Numbered from the stretch's first letter, positions 52,319 to 62,024 are shown. The stretch: 64,000 bases of DNA from Streptomyces seoulensis (GCA_013364255.1 CP054936.1:992001-1056000), one strand, 5' to 3'. Notes: a model not told the origin generated them from the sequence alone. Program-made: numbers and translations.

Positions 52319-54049
52319 CTACGCGCTCTGCGGGCCGCCGCCCACCGGGGCGTGCCAGGACAGGGTCGTTCCGCCGCCCTCGGGCGTGGTCCACTCCAGG
52401 TCGCCGCCGAGCTGCCGGGCGCGTTCGGCCATGTTGGCCAGCCCGCTGCGCCGGCCCCCGGCCGGGATGCCGACGCCGTCGTCGGTCACCGTGAGGCGCA
52501 CGGTCCTGCCGTCCGTCTCCAGCGCCACGTCCGCGCGTCCGGCCCGCGCGTGCCGGGCGACGTTCGTCAGCGCCTCGGACAGCACCGCCACCACATGGTC
52601 GGCGGTCTCCCGGGTCACATGGGTGTCGAGCAGCCCTTCCATGCGCAGGCTGGGGGCGAAGCCGAGTACGGGCGCGACCTCGCCCACCACCCGTACGATC
52701 CGGGCGCGCAGCCCGGGGGCCGTCTCGTCGTCGCGGGTGCGCAGCCCGAAGATGGTCGATCGGATGATCTTGATCGTCTCGTCCAGGTCGTCCACCGCCC
52801 GCAGCACCCGCTCCTTGGCGCCCTCGTGGTCGATGAACCGGCCCGCGCTCTGGAGCGTCATCCCCGTGGCGAACAGCCGCTGGATGGCCAGGTCGTGCAG
52901 ATCGCGGGCGATCCGGTCGCGGTCCTCCAGCAACGCGATCTGCTCGGCGTCCTGCCGCCGCTCGGCCAGTTCCATCGCCAGCGCCGCCTGCCCCGCGAAG
53001 CTCTTGAGCGGTTCGAGTTCCTTGTCGGAGAAGTCGGTGGCCCCGGCCTCCCGGGCGAGCAGCACCACGCCCCGGATGTGGTCGCCGGCGCCGATCGGAA
53101 CGGCCACGGCGGGTCCGAGGCCGGTGAACCGGGGCGGTCCGGCCGAGACCCGCTCGTCGTGGGCGACGTCCGGGCTGCGCACGGGCGCGCCGTCGGCGAA
53201 CGCCTTGCCCGTCAGGGTGCCCTCCACGGACAGCACCAGACCGCGGTGTGCCTCCGCCTGCTGTCCGATGGCCACGTCCACGGTGAGCGTGTCGGTGCCC
53301 CGCACCGGGGTGGACATCGCGGCCAGGGCCGCGCCGGTGATCTCCCGGGCGCGTTCGGCGATCAGCTTGAGGACGTCCGTCTGGGCGGCGCCGGACATCA
53401 GGCTGCGGGTGATCTCCGCGTTGGCGCGCAGCCACCGCTCCCGCAGCCGCGACTCCTCGTACAGCCGCGCGTTGTCGATCGCCACCCCCGCCGCCACCGC
53501 CAGCGTGGACAGGACCGACTCGTCCTCCTCGTCGAACTCCGCGCCGCCCCGCTTCTCCGTCAGGTACAGGTTTCCGAACACCTGCTCCCGCACCCGGATC
53601 GGCACACCCAGAAACGTGCTCATCGGCGGATGGTGCGCCGGGAACCCGTACGACGACGGGTGCTCCGACAGCTTCCCCAGCCGCAACGGCTCCGGATGCC
53701 GGATCAACTCGCCGAGGATCCCGTGCCCTTCCGGATACGGTCCGATCCTGGCGATCTGCTCCTCGCCGACCCCGATGGTGTGGAACGCGGACAGCCGCCG
53801 GCCGTCCGGGCCGATCACCCCGAGCGCCGCGTACTCCGCGTCGACGAGTGTCGCCGCCGCTTCCACGATGCTGTGCAGGACCTGTTCGAGATCGAGCTCC
53901 CGGCCGACGGAGAGCACCGCCTCCAGCAGGCTGTGCACCCGGTCCCGGGTGCCGCGCGCCGCGTCCAGGCGGGCCTGGAGTTCCTCCAGCAGCTCGTCCA
54001 GGCGCAGCTGCGGCAGGCGGACGCGGGCGGCCTCCCCGGAGCTTCCCAC
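52319..54049 (-). CDS. osdK: GAF-domain sensor histidine kinase (DevS/OsdK-like)
   Basis: The 576-residue product starts at GTG behind GGAGGAACA. A coiled N-terminus leads to two GAF domains (about 50-200 and 220-370), then HisKA_3 with RDRIARDLHDLAIQRLFATG (His in DLHDLAIQRLFA) and HATPase (EALTNVARHARA, DDGVGIP, RRSGLANMAERARQLGG). This is the DevS/DosS layout, in which GAF domains sense redox, O2 or NO. No heme-ligand assignment can be made from sequence alone. It forms a two-component system with the NarL-type regulator just upstream (119 bp gap). The symbol follows the S. coelicolor OsdK family and is a homology call. Confidence 0.85.
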   Translation of the reverse strand: MGSSGEAARVRLPQLRLDELLEELQARLDAARGTRDRVHSLLEAVLSVGRELDLEQVLHSIVEAAATLVDAEYAALGVIGPDGRRLSAFHTIGVGEEQIARIGPYPEGHGILGELIRHPEPLRLGKLSEHPSSYGFPAHHPPMSTFLGVPIRVREQVFGNLYLTEKRGGAEFDEEDESVLSTLAVAAGVAIDNARLYEESRLRERWLRANAEITRSLMSGAAQTDVLKLIAERAREITGAALAAMSTPVRGTDTLTVDVAIGQQAEAHRGLVLSVEGTLTGKAFADGAPVRSPDVAHDERVSAGPPRFTGLGPAVAVPIGAGDHIRGVVLLAREAGATDFSDKELEPLKSFAGQAALAMELAERRQDAEQIALLEDRDRIARDLHDLAIQRLFATGMTLQSAGRFIDHEGAKERVLRAVDDLDETIKIIRSTIFGLRTRDDETAPGLRARIVRVVGEVAPVLGFAPSLRMEGLLDTHVTRETADHVVAVLSEALTNVARHARAGRADVALETDGRTVRLTVTDDGVGIPAGGRRSGLANMAERARQLGGDLEWTTPEGGGTTLSWHAPVGGGPQSA

Positions 54050-54168
54050 CGCTGTTCCTCCATGCCACGACGTGCCGAAATACGTACTGCTCTGCGGTCA
54101 CAGTAGCGGCTGGCGCAGGGGATTCGCACGGCGATGGGGCGCCTCGCGGACGGGCCCGCGCGGGATCG

Positions 54169-54861
54169 TCAGCGGTGGTCGCCGCGCAGTCGGTCCCGGG
54201 CCTCGGTGGCGATGACGGCGGCCTGGATACGGCGCTCCACGCCGAGCTTGGCGAGCAGCCGGGAGATGTGGTTCTTGACCGTCTTCTCGGCGAGGTAGAG
54301 GCGCTGGCCGATCTGCCGGTTGGTGAGCCCCTCGCCGATCAGCGCCAGGATCTCCCGCTCCCGCCCGGTCAGGCCGGGCAGCGCGTCCGGCTGCTCCTCC
54401 TGCCGCGGTCCGCCGCGCAGCCGGGCCATCAGCTTCGTGGTGGCGCTGGGGTCGAGCAGCGACTGGCCGCGGGCCACGGTGCGCACCGCCGAGACCAGGT
54501 CCGAGCCCTGGATCTGCTTGAGCACATAGCCGGAGGCGCCCGCCATGATCGAGTCGAGCAGCGCTTCCTCGTCGTCGAACGAGGTCAGCATCAGACAGGC
54601 CAGTTCCGGCAGCCGGGAGCGCAGCTCGCGGCAGACGGTCACCCCGTCGCCGTCCGGCAGCCGCACGTCCAGCACCGCCACGTCCGGGCGCAGCGCGGGC
54701 ACCCGCACCAGGGCCTGTTCGACGGTGCCGGCCTCGCCGACCACCTCGATGTCCGTCTCGTCGCTCAGCAGGTCGTGCACCCCACGGCGTACCACCTCGT
54801 GGTCGTCGAGGAGGAAGACCCGGATCGGGGTGTCGGGGTCTGCCTGCTCGCGGTCCGCCAT
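54169..54861 (-). CDS. osdR: NarL/LuxR-type response regulator (DevR/OsdR-like)
   Basis: The 230-residue product has a receiver domain (about 14-130) with [14 protein letters not shown], acceptor Asp65 in [13 protein letters not shown], Thr93 in [10 protein letters not shown] and Lys115 in [12 protein letters not shown]. The C-terminal LuxR HTH reads [40 protein letters not shown]. The sequence is a close match to DevR/DosR, with the same LTxRE and KTVKNH. It is the first gene of the regulator-kinase operon, with palindromes CCCCGATCGGGG and AGGGCCGATCGGCCCT upstream. It probably activates the nearby PNPOx genes. The symbol is by family homology. Confidence 0.88.
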   Translation of the reverse strand: MADREQADPDTPIRVFLLDDHEVVRRGVHDLLSDETDIEVVGEAGTVEQALVRVPALRPDVAVLDVRLPDGDGVTVCRELRSRLPELACLMLTSFDDEEALLDSIMAGASGYVLKQIQGSDLVSAVRTVARGQSLLDPSATTKLMARLRGGPRQEEQPDALPGLTGREREILALIGEGLTNRQIGQRLYLAEKTVKNHISRLLAKLGVERRIQAAVIATEARDRLRGDHR

Positions 54862-54904
54862 CGGTCACTCCTTGTGCTGTGTTCTGCCTACTCTGGCATC
54901 CTTT

Positions 54905-54942
54905 CCCCGATCGGGGCCGAAGGGCCAGGGCCGATCGGCCCT
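54905..54942. promoter_or_regulatory. two palindromes upstream of the DevR-like regulator
   Basis: CCCCGATCGGGG (54905-54916) and AGGGCCGATCGGCCCT (54927-54942) are both perfect and share CGATCG centres about 24 bp apart. They start 44 bp upstream of the regulator start. The second repeats the site at 49039. They fit autoregulation by the response regulator through tandem boxes. Confidence 0.6.
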
Positions 54943-55080
54943 GTTCCCGAGCGGTCCGGTGCCCGAGGGTCCCTGTTCCCGGACGGTCCGGGCGGTGCGG
55001 GGTTCGTGCGGACCGGAGTCGGTCACTACGGTGTGACAGCGCACGCGTCCGCCCCGCCCGTCGACTGCCCCGGAGTTGCC

Positions 55081-55473
55081 ATGCCCCCGTTGATGAGACC
55101 GACGGCGATCACCCTCGACTGCCCCGACCCCGAGGCGTTGATGGAGTTCTACCGGCGGGCCACCGCGCTGGAGCCGCATCCCGGGTCCGACGCCGATTTC
55201 GCGGGTCTGGTCCAGGAGGGCGGGCTCATGATCGGGTTCCAGCGGGTCGACGACCACCGTCCCCCGAGCTGGCCCGGCCAGGACGTGCCGCAGCAGATCC
55301 ACCTCGACTTCGAGGTGGACGACCTGGACGAAGCGGAGGCCATGCTGCTGGAGTTGGGCGCGACCAAGCCGGACTGCCAGCCGGGCGGGGCGAGATGGCG
55401 CGTCCTCGCGGATCCGGCGGGCCACCCCTTCTGCCTGACGAGCGCACTCCCCCGGCCGACGACGGCCCCGTAG
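55081..55473 (+). CDS. VOC family protein
   Basis: The 130-residue product is a single glyoxalase-fold module: RPTAITLDCPDPEALMEFYR, GGLMIGFQRVDDHRPPSWP, QQIHLDFEVDDLDEAEAMLL, WRVLADPAGHPFCLTS. This short form (Glyoxalase_6-like) is abundant in actinobacteria and often has no known substrate. ATG at 55081 is followed by a second ATG at 55093, which is equally possible. No operon partner. Confidence 0.83.
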   Translation: MPPLMRPTAITLDCPDPEALMEFYRRATALEPHPGSDADFAGLVQEGGLMIGFQRVDDHRPPSWPGQDVPQQIHLDFEVDDLDEAEAMLLELGATKPDCQPGGARWRVLADPAGHPFCLTSALPRPTTAP

Positions 55474-55656
55474 CCCCCGCACGGCGCGCCCTTCGGCCCA
55501 CACACCCGACCCCCGCCGGACACACCCGCCTTCCGCCTCTCGTGTGAGGTCGTCACCCGTCTGCGCGGCACGGCGCGCCAACGGCGCGCGGATGTGCGCA
55601 CCTTGGTCCTGACCGCAGGACGGGAATCACCTCCCGTCCGAGTGGAAGGGACTGAG

Positions 55657-58467
55657 ATGACCGGGCACGTCGACACGGCAGGCGACCTCGAGCGCCTCCT
55701 GGGCGAAGCACTCCGCGCCACCGCCACCGGCGCGCGCTGGCGGAGCGTCGCCGACGGGACGTGGTGCCATGTCACCCCCCTCTCCGCGACGACGCCCGAA
55801 CAGGGCTGGAAGCTGCACCTGTCGGCGACGGTCGCCTCCGCGCCGGCGGTCCTCACCCAGGCACTCGGCGTGCTGCTCGCGGAGGACTCCGCGTTCAAGT
55901 TCGCCCGGTCGCGGGAGAAGGTGAGCGTGCTCAACTCGCGCAGCACGCCCCGGGGCAGCTCGGGGAAGTTCCTCACCGTCTACCCGCGGGACGAGGCCGC
56001 CGCGGTCCGTCTGGCGCGGGAACTGCACCGGGCCACGGACGGGCTCGCCGGGCCGCAGATCCTCTCCGACCGGGCGTACGCGCCGGGCAGCGTGGTGCAC
56101 TACCGCTACGGTGCGTTCGTGGCCCGGCGGCGGCTGTCGGACGAGGGCCTGTTGGTGCCGTACATCAAGGACCCCGACGGCAACCCGGTGGAGGACCGCC
56201 GGACCGGCCAGTACCTGCCCCCGTCCTGGGCCGTCTGCCCCTTCCCCGTCACACCCGCGGCGCCCGCCGCCACACCCGCCGCGGACCGGCCGGCCGCGTC
56301 CGCCGCCCCTGACGAGCGCGCCGCCGCCGGCCCGGCCGCCGCGGCCCGCGCCGCCGGCCCGCTGACCCTCGGCGGCCGCTTCACCGTGCGGGAGGCGATC
56401 CGGCACACCAACAAGGGCGGTGTCTACCGGGGCACCGACCTGCGCACCGGTGACCCGGTGGTCATCAAGGAGGCCCGACCGCACGTGGAGGCGGACGCCG
56501 ACGGCCGCGACGTACAGGCCTGGCTGCGGGCCGAGGCGCACGCGCTGGAGCGGCTCGACGGACTCGGTCTCGCCCCGGCGCCGCTGGCCCTGTTCGAACA
56601 CGGCCGGCACCTGTTCCTGGCCGAGGAGGAGGTGCCCGGGGGCACGCTGCGCACCTGGGTGTCGGAGCGGTTCCGCCGCTCGGGCGCCGACCGCTACCGG
56701 GCCGACGCGCTCGCCGTGGTCGAGCAGCTGGTGGACCTGGTGGCCGCGGCGCACGCGCAGGGCTGCGTGCTGCGGGACCTCACTCCCGGCAACGTCATGG
56801 TCCGCCCGGACGGCAGCCTGTGCCTGATCGACCTCGAACTCACCGTCCTGGACGAGGCGTCCGCGCCGCCGACCCGGCTGGGCACCCCCGGCTTCAGCGC
56901 GCCCGAGCGCCTGGTCGACGCGCCCGTGGCCCCGACGGCCGACTACTACAGCGTCGGCGCCACCGCCTGCTTCGTCCTGGTGGGCCGGGTGCCGATCCTG
57001 CTGGACGACGAGCCCGCCGGCCGGCCCGTGGAGCAGCGGCTCGCCGCCTGGCTGGCCGCCTGCGCCCCCCGGCTCGGGCTGGCCGACGGGCTGGTGGCGA
57101 TGATCCTCGGCCTGATGCGGGACGAGCCCGCCGCCCGCTGGGACCTGACCAGGGCGCGCACGGCGCTGCGCACCCTCGCGGCGGCCCCGCCGGTACGGCA
57201 CACCCCGGGCGGGCGTGGCCCCGCCGCGCCGCCCGCGCCGGAGGGCGAGCAGGACCCGGTGGCCGGGATCGTGGACCATCTCGTCGCGACGATGGCACCG
57301 GGTGAGGGCGGCCGGCTCTGGCCGGTCTCCACCACCGCGGGGGAGACCGCCCCGTGCACCGTCCAGCAGGGCGCGGCCGGTGTCCTGGCCGTGCTGACGC
57401 GGTACTTCGAGCTGACCGGCGATCCCCGTCTGCCCGAGGTGATCGCCACCGCGGGCCACTGGATCGCCCGGCACACCGACCCCGGGCAGGCGCGCCCCGG
57501 TCTGCACTTCGGCGAACGCGGCACCGCCTGGGCGCTGTACGACGCGGGCCGCGCCGTGGAGGACCGCCGGCTCACCGACCACGCCCTCGCACTGGCTCTC
57601 GCGCCGCAGGCGGCCACACCCAGCCACGACATCACGCACGGCACCGCGGGCAGCGGGCTGGCCGCCCTGCACCTGTGGAACCGCACCGGCGACGCCCGTC
57701 TCATGGAGCTGGCCGTCGCCGCCGCCGACGAACTGGCCGCGGCGGCGGAGCCCGAGCCGACCGGCGTGAGCTGGGCGGCGCCCGCCGAGGCCGTCTCCCG
57801 GCTGGCCGGCAAGCGCTACCTCGGGTTCGCGCACGGCGTCGCCGGGATCGGCACGTTCCTGCTGTCCACCGCGCTGGCGGCCCGGCGGTCCGACCTGCTG
57901 GACCTGGCCGTGGACGCGGGCGAGCACCTGATGGCCAACGCCGTGCTCATCGGCGAGGCCGCGCACTGGCCCGCCCAGGCCGCCAACGAGCCCACGACCC
58001 CCTACTGGTGCCACGGGTCCGCCGGCATCGGCGCCTTCCTGGTCCGGCTGTACCAGGCCACCGGCGACGACCGGTTCGGCGACCTCGCGCACCGCGCCAC
58101 CCGTGCCGTGGCGGAGTACGCCTCGCGCGCCCCGCTCACCCAGTGCCACGGGCTGGCCGGCAACGGCGACTTCCTGCTCGACATGGCCGCCGCCACCGGG
58201 GACGACGCCCACCGCGCCCTGGCCGAGGAGCTGGCCCGCCTCCTGCTCACCCAGCGCGCCCGGCGGCACGGCCACCTCGTCTTCCCGAACGAGTACGGGG
58301 ACGTCTCGACCAGCTGGAGCGACGGGTCGGCCGGGATCCTGGCCTTCCTGCTGCGGCTGCGGCACACCTCGCCCCGGCTCTGGACGGTCCCGCCGCCGGT
58401 CCGGGACCACCACCCCACAGACCCCCGGGTGGCGCGTACCGCGCTCCATCCGGTCGCCACAACCTGA
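55657..58467 (+). CDS. lanL: class IV lanthipeptide synthetase LanL (venezuelin-type)
   Basis: The 936-residue product starts at MTGHVDT behind GGAAGGG. It has three parts: an N-terminal phosphoSer/Thr lyase (about 1-200: LLAEDSAFKFARSREKVSVL, SSGKFLTVYPRDEAAA), a protein kinase (about 245-520: VVIKEARPH with K271, CVLRDLTPGNVMV with D374, LIDLEL), and a LanC-type cyclase (about 560-925). The cyclase keeps the zinc ligands Cys785 (PYWCHGSAG) and Cys830-His831 (TQCHGLAGNG), spaced like NisC. That makes it class IV (LanL) rather than class III. It phosphorylates, dehydrates and cyclises Ser/Thr and Cys in the precursor encoded 49 bp downstream. No lanT or lanH transporter gene is adjacent. Confidence 0.92.
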   Translation: MTGHVDTAGDLERLLGEALRATATGARWRSVADGTWCHVTPLSATTPEQGWKLHLSATVASAPAVLTQALGVLLAEDSAFKFARSREKVSVLNSRSTPRGSSGKFLTVYPRDEAAAVRLARELHRATDGLAGPQILSDRAYAPGSVVHYRYGAFVARRRLSDEGLLVPYIKDPDGNPVEDRRTGQYLPPSWAVCPFPVTPAAPAATPAADRPAASAAPDERAAAGPAAAARAAGPLTLGGRFTVREAIRHTNKGGVYRGTDLRTGDPVVIKEARPHVEADADGRDVQAWLRAEAHALERLDGLGLAPAPLALFEHGRHLFLAEEEVPGGTLRTWVSERFRRSGADRYRADALAVVEQLVDLVAAAHAQGCVLRDLTPGNVMVRPDGSLCLIDLELTVLDEASAPPTRLGTPGFSAPERLVDAPVAPTADYYSVGATACFVLVGRVPILLDDEPAGRPVEQRLAAWLAACAPRLGLADGLVAMILGLMRDEPAARWDLTRARTALRTLAAAPPVRHTPGGRGPAAPPAPEGEQDPVAGIVDHLVATMAPGEGGRLWPVSTTAGETAPCTVQQGAAGVLAVLTRYFELTGDPRLPEVIATAGHWIARHTDPGQARPGLHFGERGTAWALYDAGRAVEDRRLTDHALALALAPQAATPSHDITHGTAGSGLAALHLWNRTGDARLMELAVAAADELAAAAEPEPTGVSWAAPAEAVSRLAGKRYLGFAHGVAGIGTFLLSTALAARRSDLLDLAVDAGEHLMANAVLIGEAAHWPAQAANEPTTPYWCHGSAGIGAFLVRLYQATGDDRFGDLAHRATRAVAEYASRAPLTQCHGLAGNGDFLLDMAAATGDDAHRALAEELARLLLTQRARRHGHLVFPNEYGDVSTSWSDGSAGILAFLLRLRHTSPRLWTVPPPVRDHHPTDPRVARTALHPVATT

Positions 58468-58516
58468 GCAGCGTCCCTTCGCCGCTCACCTCCCCACAGA
58501 AGGAAAGGAACCCCCC

Positions 58517-58672
58517 ATGGAAAACCTGGACCTCGAGCTGCTGGCCGAGCTGCACGCCCTGCCCGAGACGGAGCCCGTCGAGATGGACGGCGCCTCGTAC
58601 GGCGGCACCTGTGCCTGTGTCGGTCTGCTCACGGCGCTGAACACCATCTGCATCGGCATAACCTGCGCCTGA
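58517..58672 (+). CDS. lanA: class IV lanthipeptide precursor (venezuelin-like)
   Basis: The 51-residue peptide starts at ATG behind AAGGAAAGGAA. The leader (MENLDLELLAELHALPETEP) forms the amphipathic helix typical of LanL substrates. The core region contains Ser27, Thr31, Thr39, Thr43, Thr49 and Cys32, Cys34, Cys45, Cys50, with the pattern TCACVGLLTALNTICIGITC. It closely resembles my recollection of venezuelin and streptocollin precursors (LLT.LNT.CIG..C). Up to four lanthionine rings are possible. It is read in line with the synthetase and followed by a strong terminator. Confidence 0.92.
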   Translation: MENLDLELLAELHALPETEPVEMDGASYGGTCACVGLLTALNTICIGITCA

Positions 58673-58734
58673 TCGCTTGTTATCGCGAACCCTGGTAGCC
58701 GTCGTCCGTGACGGCAGCCGGTCGGAACGCCCCT

Positions 58735-58771
58735 GAGGGGCTCGGATCCGCATATGGGATCCGGGCCCCTC
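58735..58771. terminator. bidirectional 15-bp-stem terminator
   Basis: GAGGGGCTCGGATCC (58735-58749) pairs with GGATCCGGGCCCCTC (58757-58771), one G-T wobble, around the loop GCATATG. It lies between the precursor gene and the convergent amylase gene. Confidence 0.8.
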
Positions 58772-58822
58772 AGCCGTGCCCGCGGCGCCGCCGCCCCGCG
58801 GGCCCGGGGGTGTCGGCGGGGT

Positions 58823-60529
58823 TCAGTCGCGCCAGGTGTCGTTCAGGGTGACCAGGCCGCCGGAGCCGACGGCGGCGGTGCGGTTGGCGCCGCTCTCCCA
58901 GGTGACATTGCCGTTCGCGTCCTTGCGCAGGTACTTGTACGCGAAGGACGTGCCGGCCGGCAGGGAGACCGTCAGCTTCCAGAGGGGGTAGCTCGCCGGG
59001 TCCAGCTTGAGGGCGGCGCCGGTGTTCCAGCCGCCGAGGGCGGCGTTGTCCCCGGTGACGTAGATGTTCTGGCCCCACTGGGTGGTGGCGTTGACGTTGA
59101 ACGACGCGCCCGTGGCCGTGCTCCCGCCGCCGTCCCCGCCGGTGCCGCCGCCGCAGGTCCTCGCGCCCACGTGCAGGGCGAGGGCGGTGTCGGCGCCGAG
59201 GGTGGCGGTGAACCGGCCGGCGGAGTTCACCGTGACGCCCTTGCCGCTCTGCACGTCGCAGTAGTCGCCGGCGGGCAGCGAGGTCTGGAAGGTGCGGGTC
59301 AGTGAGGCGCCCTCGTGGTTGATGGCGACGTACGCCTTGTCGCCGCGGCCGAAGGCGATCTGGTTGCCGCCGTCGTCCCACCAGTTCGTCACCGCGGTCC
59401 CGGCGGCGGTGTTGCGGAACTTGACCATGCTCGCGATCTCGCGCCAGGCGTGCTGGCACTTCCAGCCGTCGGTGTAGCAGGCGCTCACCTGGCCGTTGTC
59501 CGGTCCGGCGGCGTCGTTGTCGGTGAACTCGTAGCCGGAGTGCACGTCGGGGGAGCCGTAGGGCCAGGCCAGCATGAAGACATGGGCGAGGGTGTAGGCG
59601 GCGCCGTTCTTGTAGGTGAGGGTGGTGCCGTTGCGTTCGGTGTCGTGGTTGGTGACGAACACCGACGCCTTGTCGCTGGGCACGTAGCCCCACGCCTCGC
59701 CGAAGTTCTTCAGTTCGGCGAGCTTCTCGCTGCTGAAGACCCGCTTGAGGTCGTAGGCGTAGTGGAACTCCTGGACGTCGCCGGTGTTGTAGTACTCGGA
59801 CGGCTGGACGGCCTCCCCGGCGGCGCCGATGGTCTCCTGCTTCCAGTAGACGCCGGGGTCGGTGAGCCGGGACTTGATGTTCGCGAGGTCGTCCTCGGCG
59901 ATGTGCTTGGCGGCGTCGATCCGGAAGCCGTCGACGCCGAGGGAGAGCAGGTCGTCGAGGTAGCCGGCGATGGTCTTGCGGACGTACTCCTCGCTTGTGT
60001 CCAGGTCGGGCAGGCCGACCAGTTCGCAGTGCTGCACGTTCCAGCGGTCCGCGTAGTCGGTGACGGTCGACGTGCAGTCGTCCATGTCGGCGGCCGAGTA
60101 GAGGCCGGGGTAGTCGTACTTGGTGAACGACGAGCCGGCGGTGCCGGTGCCGGAGCCGTTCGCCATGTGGTTGACGACGGCGTCGGCGACCACCTTGACG
60201 CCGGCGGCGTGGCAGGTGTCGACCATCTTCTTGAAGGCGGCGCGGTCGCCCAGCTTGGTGCCGATCCGGTAGCTGACCGGCTGGTACGCCGTCCACCAGG
60301 TGCTGCCCTGGATGTGCTCGTTGGGAGGCGAGACCTGGACGTACCCGTACCCGTCGGGGCCCAGTTCGTCGGTGCAGGCCCTGGCGACGGAGGCGAAGTT
60401 CCACTCGAACATCACCGCGGTGACGTCCTTGCCGCCGGGCGCGCTCGCCTGCGCCGGCGTGGGTGCCGTGACGGCCACAGCGGCTCCCGCCAGTACGGCG
60501 AGTGCAGCGGCCACGGTCTTTGAGGCCAT
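58823..60529 (-). CDS. secreted alpha-amylase (GH13) with C-terminal CBM20
   Basis: The 568-residue product starts at MASKTVAAA, with a signal peptide ending near TPAQASAPG. The GH13 barrel (about 35-455) shows [14 protein letters not shown] (region I), [17 protein letters not shown] with the nucleophile Asp (region II), a region with [20 protein letters not shown] where the acid Glu sits, and [11 protein letters not shown] (region IV). A Gly-rich linker leads to a CBM20 starch-binding domain (about 475-568: [40 protein letters not shown]). It makes maltose and maltodextrins from starch outside the cell. A CTTGCTGCAAG element upstream suggests MalR-type control. Confidence 0.93.
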   Translation of the reverse strand: MASKTVAAALAVLAGAAVAVTAPTPAQASAPGGKDVTAVMFEWNFASVARACTDELGPDGYGYVQVSPPNEHIQGSTWWTAYQPVSYRIGTKLGDRAAFKKMVDTCHAAGVKVVADAVVNHMANGSGTGTAGSSFTKYDYPGLYSAADMDDCTSTVTDYADRWNVQHCELVGLPDLDTSEEYVRKTIAGYLDDLLSLGVDGFRIDAAKHIAEDDLANIKSRLTDPGVYWKQETIGAAGEAVQPSEYYNTGDVQEFHYAYDLKRVFSSEKLAELKNFGEAWGYVPSDKASVFVTNHDTERNGTTLTYKNGAAYTLAHVFMLAWPYGSPDVHSGYEFTDNDAAGPDNGQVSACYTDGWKCQHAWREIASMVKFRNTAAGTAVTNWWDDGGNQIAFGRGDKAYVAINHEGASLTRTFQTSLPAGDYCDVQSGKGVTVNSAGRFTATLGADTALALHVGARTCGGGTGGDGGGSTATGASFNVNATTQWGQNIYVTGDNAALGGWNTGAALKLDPASYPLWKLTVSLPAGTSFAYKYLRKDANGNVTWESGANRTAAVGSGGLVTLNDTWRD

Positions 60530-61076
60530 GGTGTCTCCAGTCGTGGAAGTGGGGTGTACCGGAGCAGCGGCCCCGATGGCGACGCGCCGTGCCGCGGGAG
60601 GCCGGATGCCGTCCCTTGCCGCACTGGTTCTTGCTGCAAGAGATTGCGGCCGAGACCGTACGGCGCGCATTACAACCGGTCAACCCCTCGCGCGGAAAAG
60701 GAAGTTCGGCAGGAGAGAGCCAGGCCGAGCGCCTCGCAAACTCTTTCGCAAAGCTTTCAACGGTGCTACGTTCATCGAACTCCGGTCCCCGGCCGTGGGG
60801 TTGCCCGTGCACACCCGCGGCCCCGACGCGCCCGGCCGGCGGACCGGAGTGCCCGGTCACGGAAACCCGCTCCGTCAAAGCCCGGGTGACACTCGAAACG
60901 GCGGTTTTTCAGCGGCCGCCACACGGCCCGGAACCGGCTCGGCACACCTCGGCGGCCCACGTGGCAAGGGGTGATGCGGGTTCGCGACGCGGATCGCGTT
61001 CATCCCCGGCACTCGGCACGGCCCTGACACCCCAGTAGCATGCGCAGCGTCATCCACCCAAAGGAAGTGAACGGCT
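60530..61076. other. 547-bp divergent region with MalR-like site
   Basis: Between the amylase gene (minus) and the H1-like gene (plus). CTTGCTGCAAG at 60630-60640 is an inverted repeat containing GCTGCAAG, the reverse of the CTTGCAGC motif I recall from Streptomyces maltose/amylase promoters. A 12-bp near-repeat TCGCAAACTCTT/TCGCAAAGCTTT lies at about 60735-60758. These are the least GC-rich bases of the gap and probably mark the promoters. No gene seen. Confidence 0.5.
60630..60640. promoter_or_regulatory. MalR-like operator upstream of the amylase gene
   Basis: CTTGCTGCAAG is about 100 bp upstream of the amylase start. A second CTTGC half-element lies 16 bp to the left (CCTTGCCGC). LacI-family MalR represses starch genes until maltose is present. 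The identification is from motif memory. Confidence 0.5.
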
Positions 61077-61847
61077 GTGCCCACCCAATCAGCCACCGCC
61101 ACGGTCCGGTCGCGGTATGCCGAGCAAGCCGCGTCGGATCTCGCGGAGAACCGGCGCCACCAGCAAGAGCTGACCAGTCAGTTGGAGGCCCTGCGGCAGG
61201 AGGAGACCCTGCTGCTGGACATCCTGAGCCTCGCGGGACACCCCGCCGCCGACTCGGCACACGTGCCGCAGCAGGCGCGGCACGAGCCCGAGCCCGCCGC
61301 CGAGCAGGCGCCGCGGTCCGTTCCGGCCCCGGCCGCACCGGACACCTCCGCCGAGGCCCCCGCCGAGGAGACCCCGGCCGAGCGGCCCGCGCCCGCCGAG
61401 GGCGAGGACGCCGCCAAGGCCGCGGCCAAGCCGGCCAAGACCGCCGCGAAGAAGCGGGCCGCCAAGAGCACCCCGCGGGCCGCCGGCAAGACCGCCGCGA
61501 AGGGCCCCGCCAAGGGCGCCCCGAAGAGCGCCGCGAAGACCGCGGCCAAGGCCACCGCCGGCAAGACCGCCGGCAAGACCGCGGCGAAGAAGGACGAGTC
61601 GCAGGCCCTGCTCCGCGACCTCCTGCTGGGCCTGCTCGACGGACACAGCGAGCCGCGCCTCGCCGCGGAGCTGCGCGAGGAACTGCTGCGCGCACACCCG
61701 GACCGTGAGCCCACCCCGCAGGTCGTGCGCAACACCCTGGAGGCGCTGGTCGCCAAGGGACGCATCCAGCGGCACAAGCAGGGCCGGTCGGTCATGTACA
61801 CCGTGGTGGGCCAGGCGAAGGACGAGGAGCGGGCCGGCGCCGCCTGA
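61077..61847 (+). CDS. histone-H1-like protein with C-terminal winged-helix domain
   Basis: The 256-residue product starts at GTG behind AAGGAAG. The N-terminal third is a coiled coil (RYAEQAASDLAENRRHQQEL, then LEALRQEETLLL). An acidic Glu/Pro/Ala segment (about 65-110) is followed by a lysine-alanine-rich stretch with AAK, TAAK and PRAAGK repeats (about 112-175), as in eukaryotic H1 tails and bacterial H1-like proteins. The C-terminal 75 residues (LLRDLLLGLLDGHSEPRLAA, PQVVRNTLEALVAKGRIQRH, GRSVMYTV) look like a winged helix. It is probably a DNA-binding nucleoid or regulatory protein. Alternative: ordinary regulator with a disordered linker. Confidence 0.78.
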   Translation: MPTQSATATVRSRYAEQAASDLAENRRHQQELTSQLEALRQEETLLLDILSLAGHPAADSAHVPQQARHEPEPAAEQAPRSVPAPAAPDTSAEAPAEETPAERPAPAEGEDAAKAAAKPAKTAAKKRAAKSTPRAAGKTAAKGPAKGAPKSAAKTAAKATAGKTAGKTAAKKDESQALLRDLLLGLLDGHSEPRLAAELREELLRAHPDREPTPQVVRNTLEALVAKGRIQRHKQGRSVMYTVVGQAKDEERAGAA

Positions 61848-62024
61848 TCCGGCGGCGCGGACACATGTGGCCGCGGCCGCCGACGGCCACACCCGGTCGT
61901 CGTCCGCCGCCGGATGCCGCACCGCGCGGTGCACACACGTGGGGCTGGGCGTGGGCCGTCCGTACCGGCACGGCCCCCGCCCCGGCACACCGCCCACGGC
62001 GACCGGGCCGGCCCGCGCCCGCCC

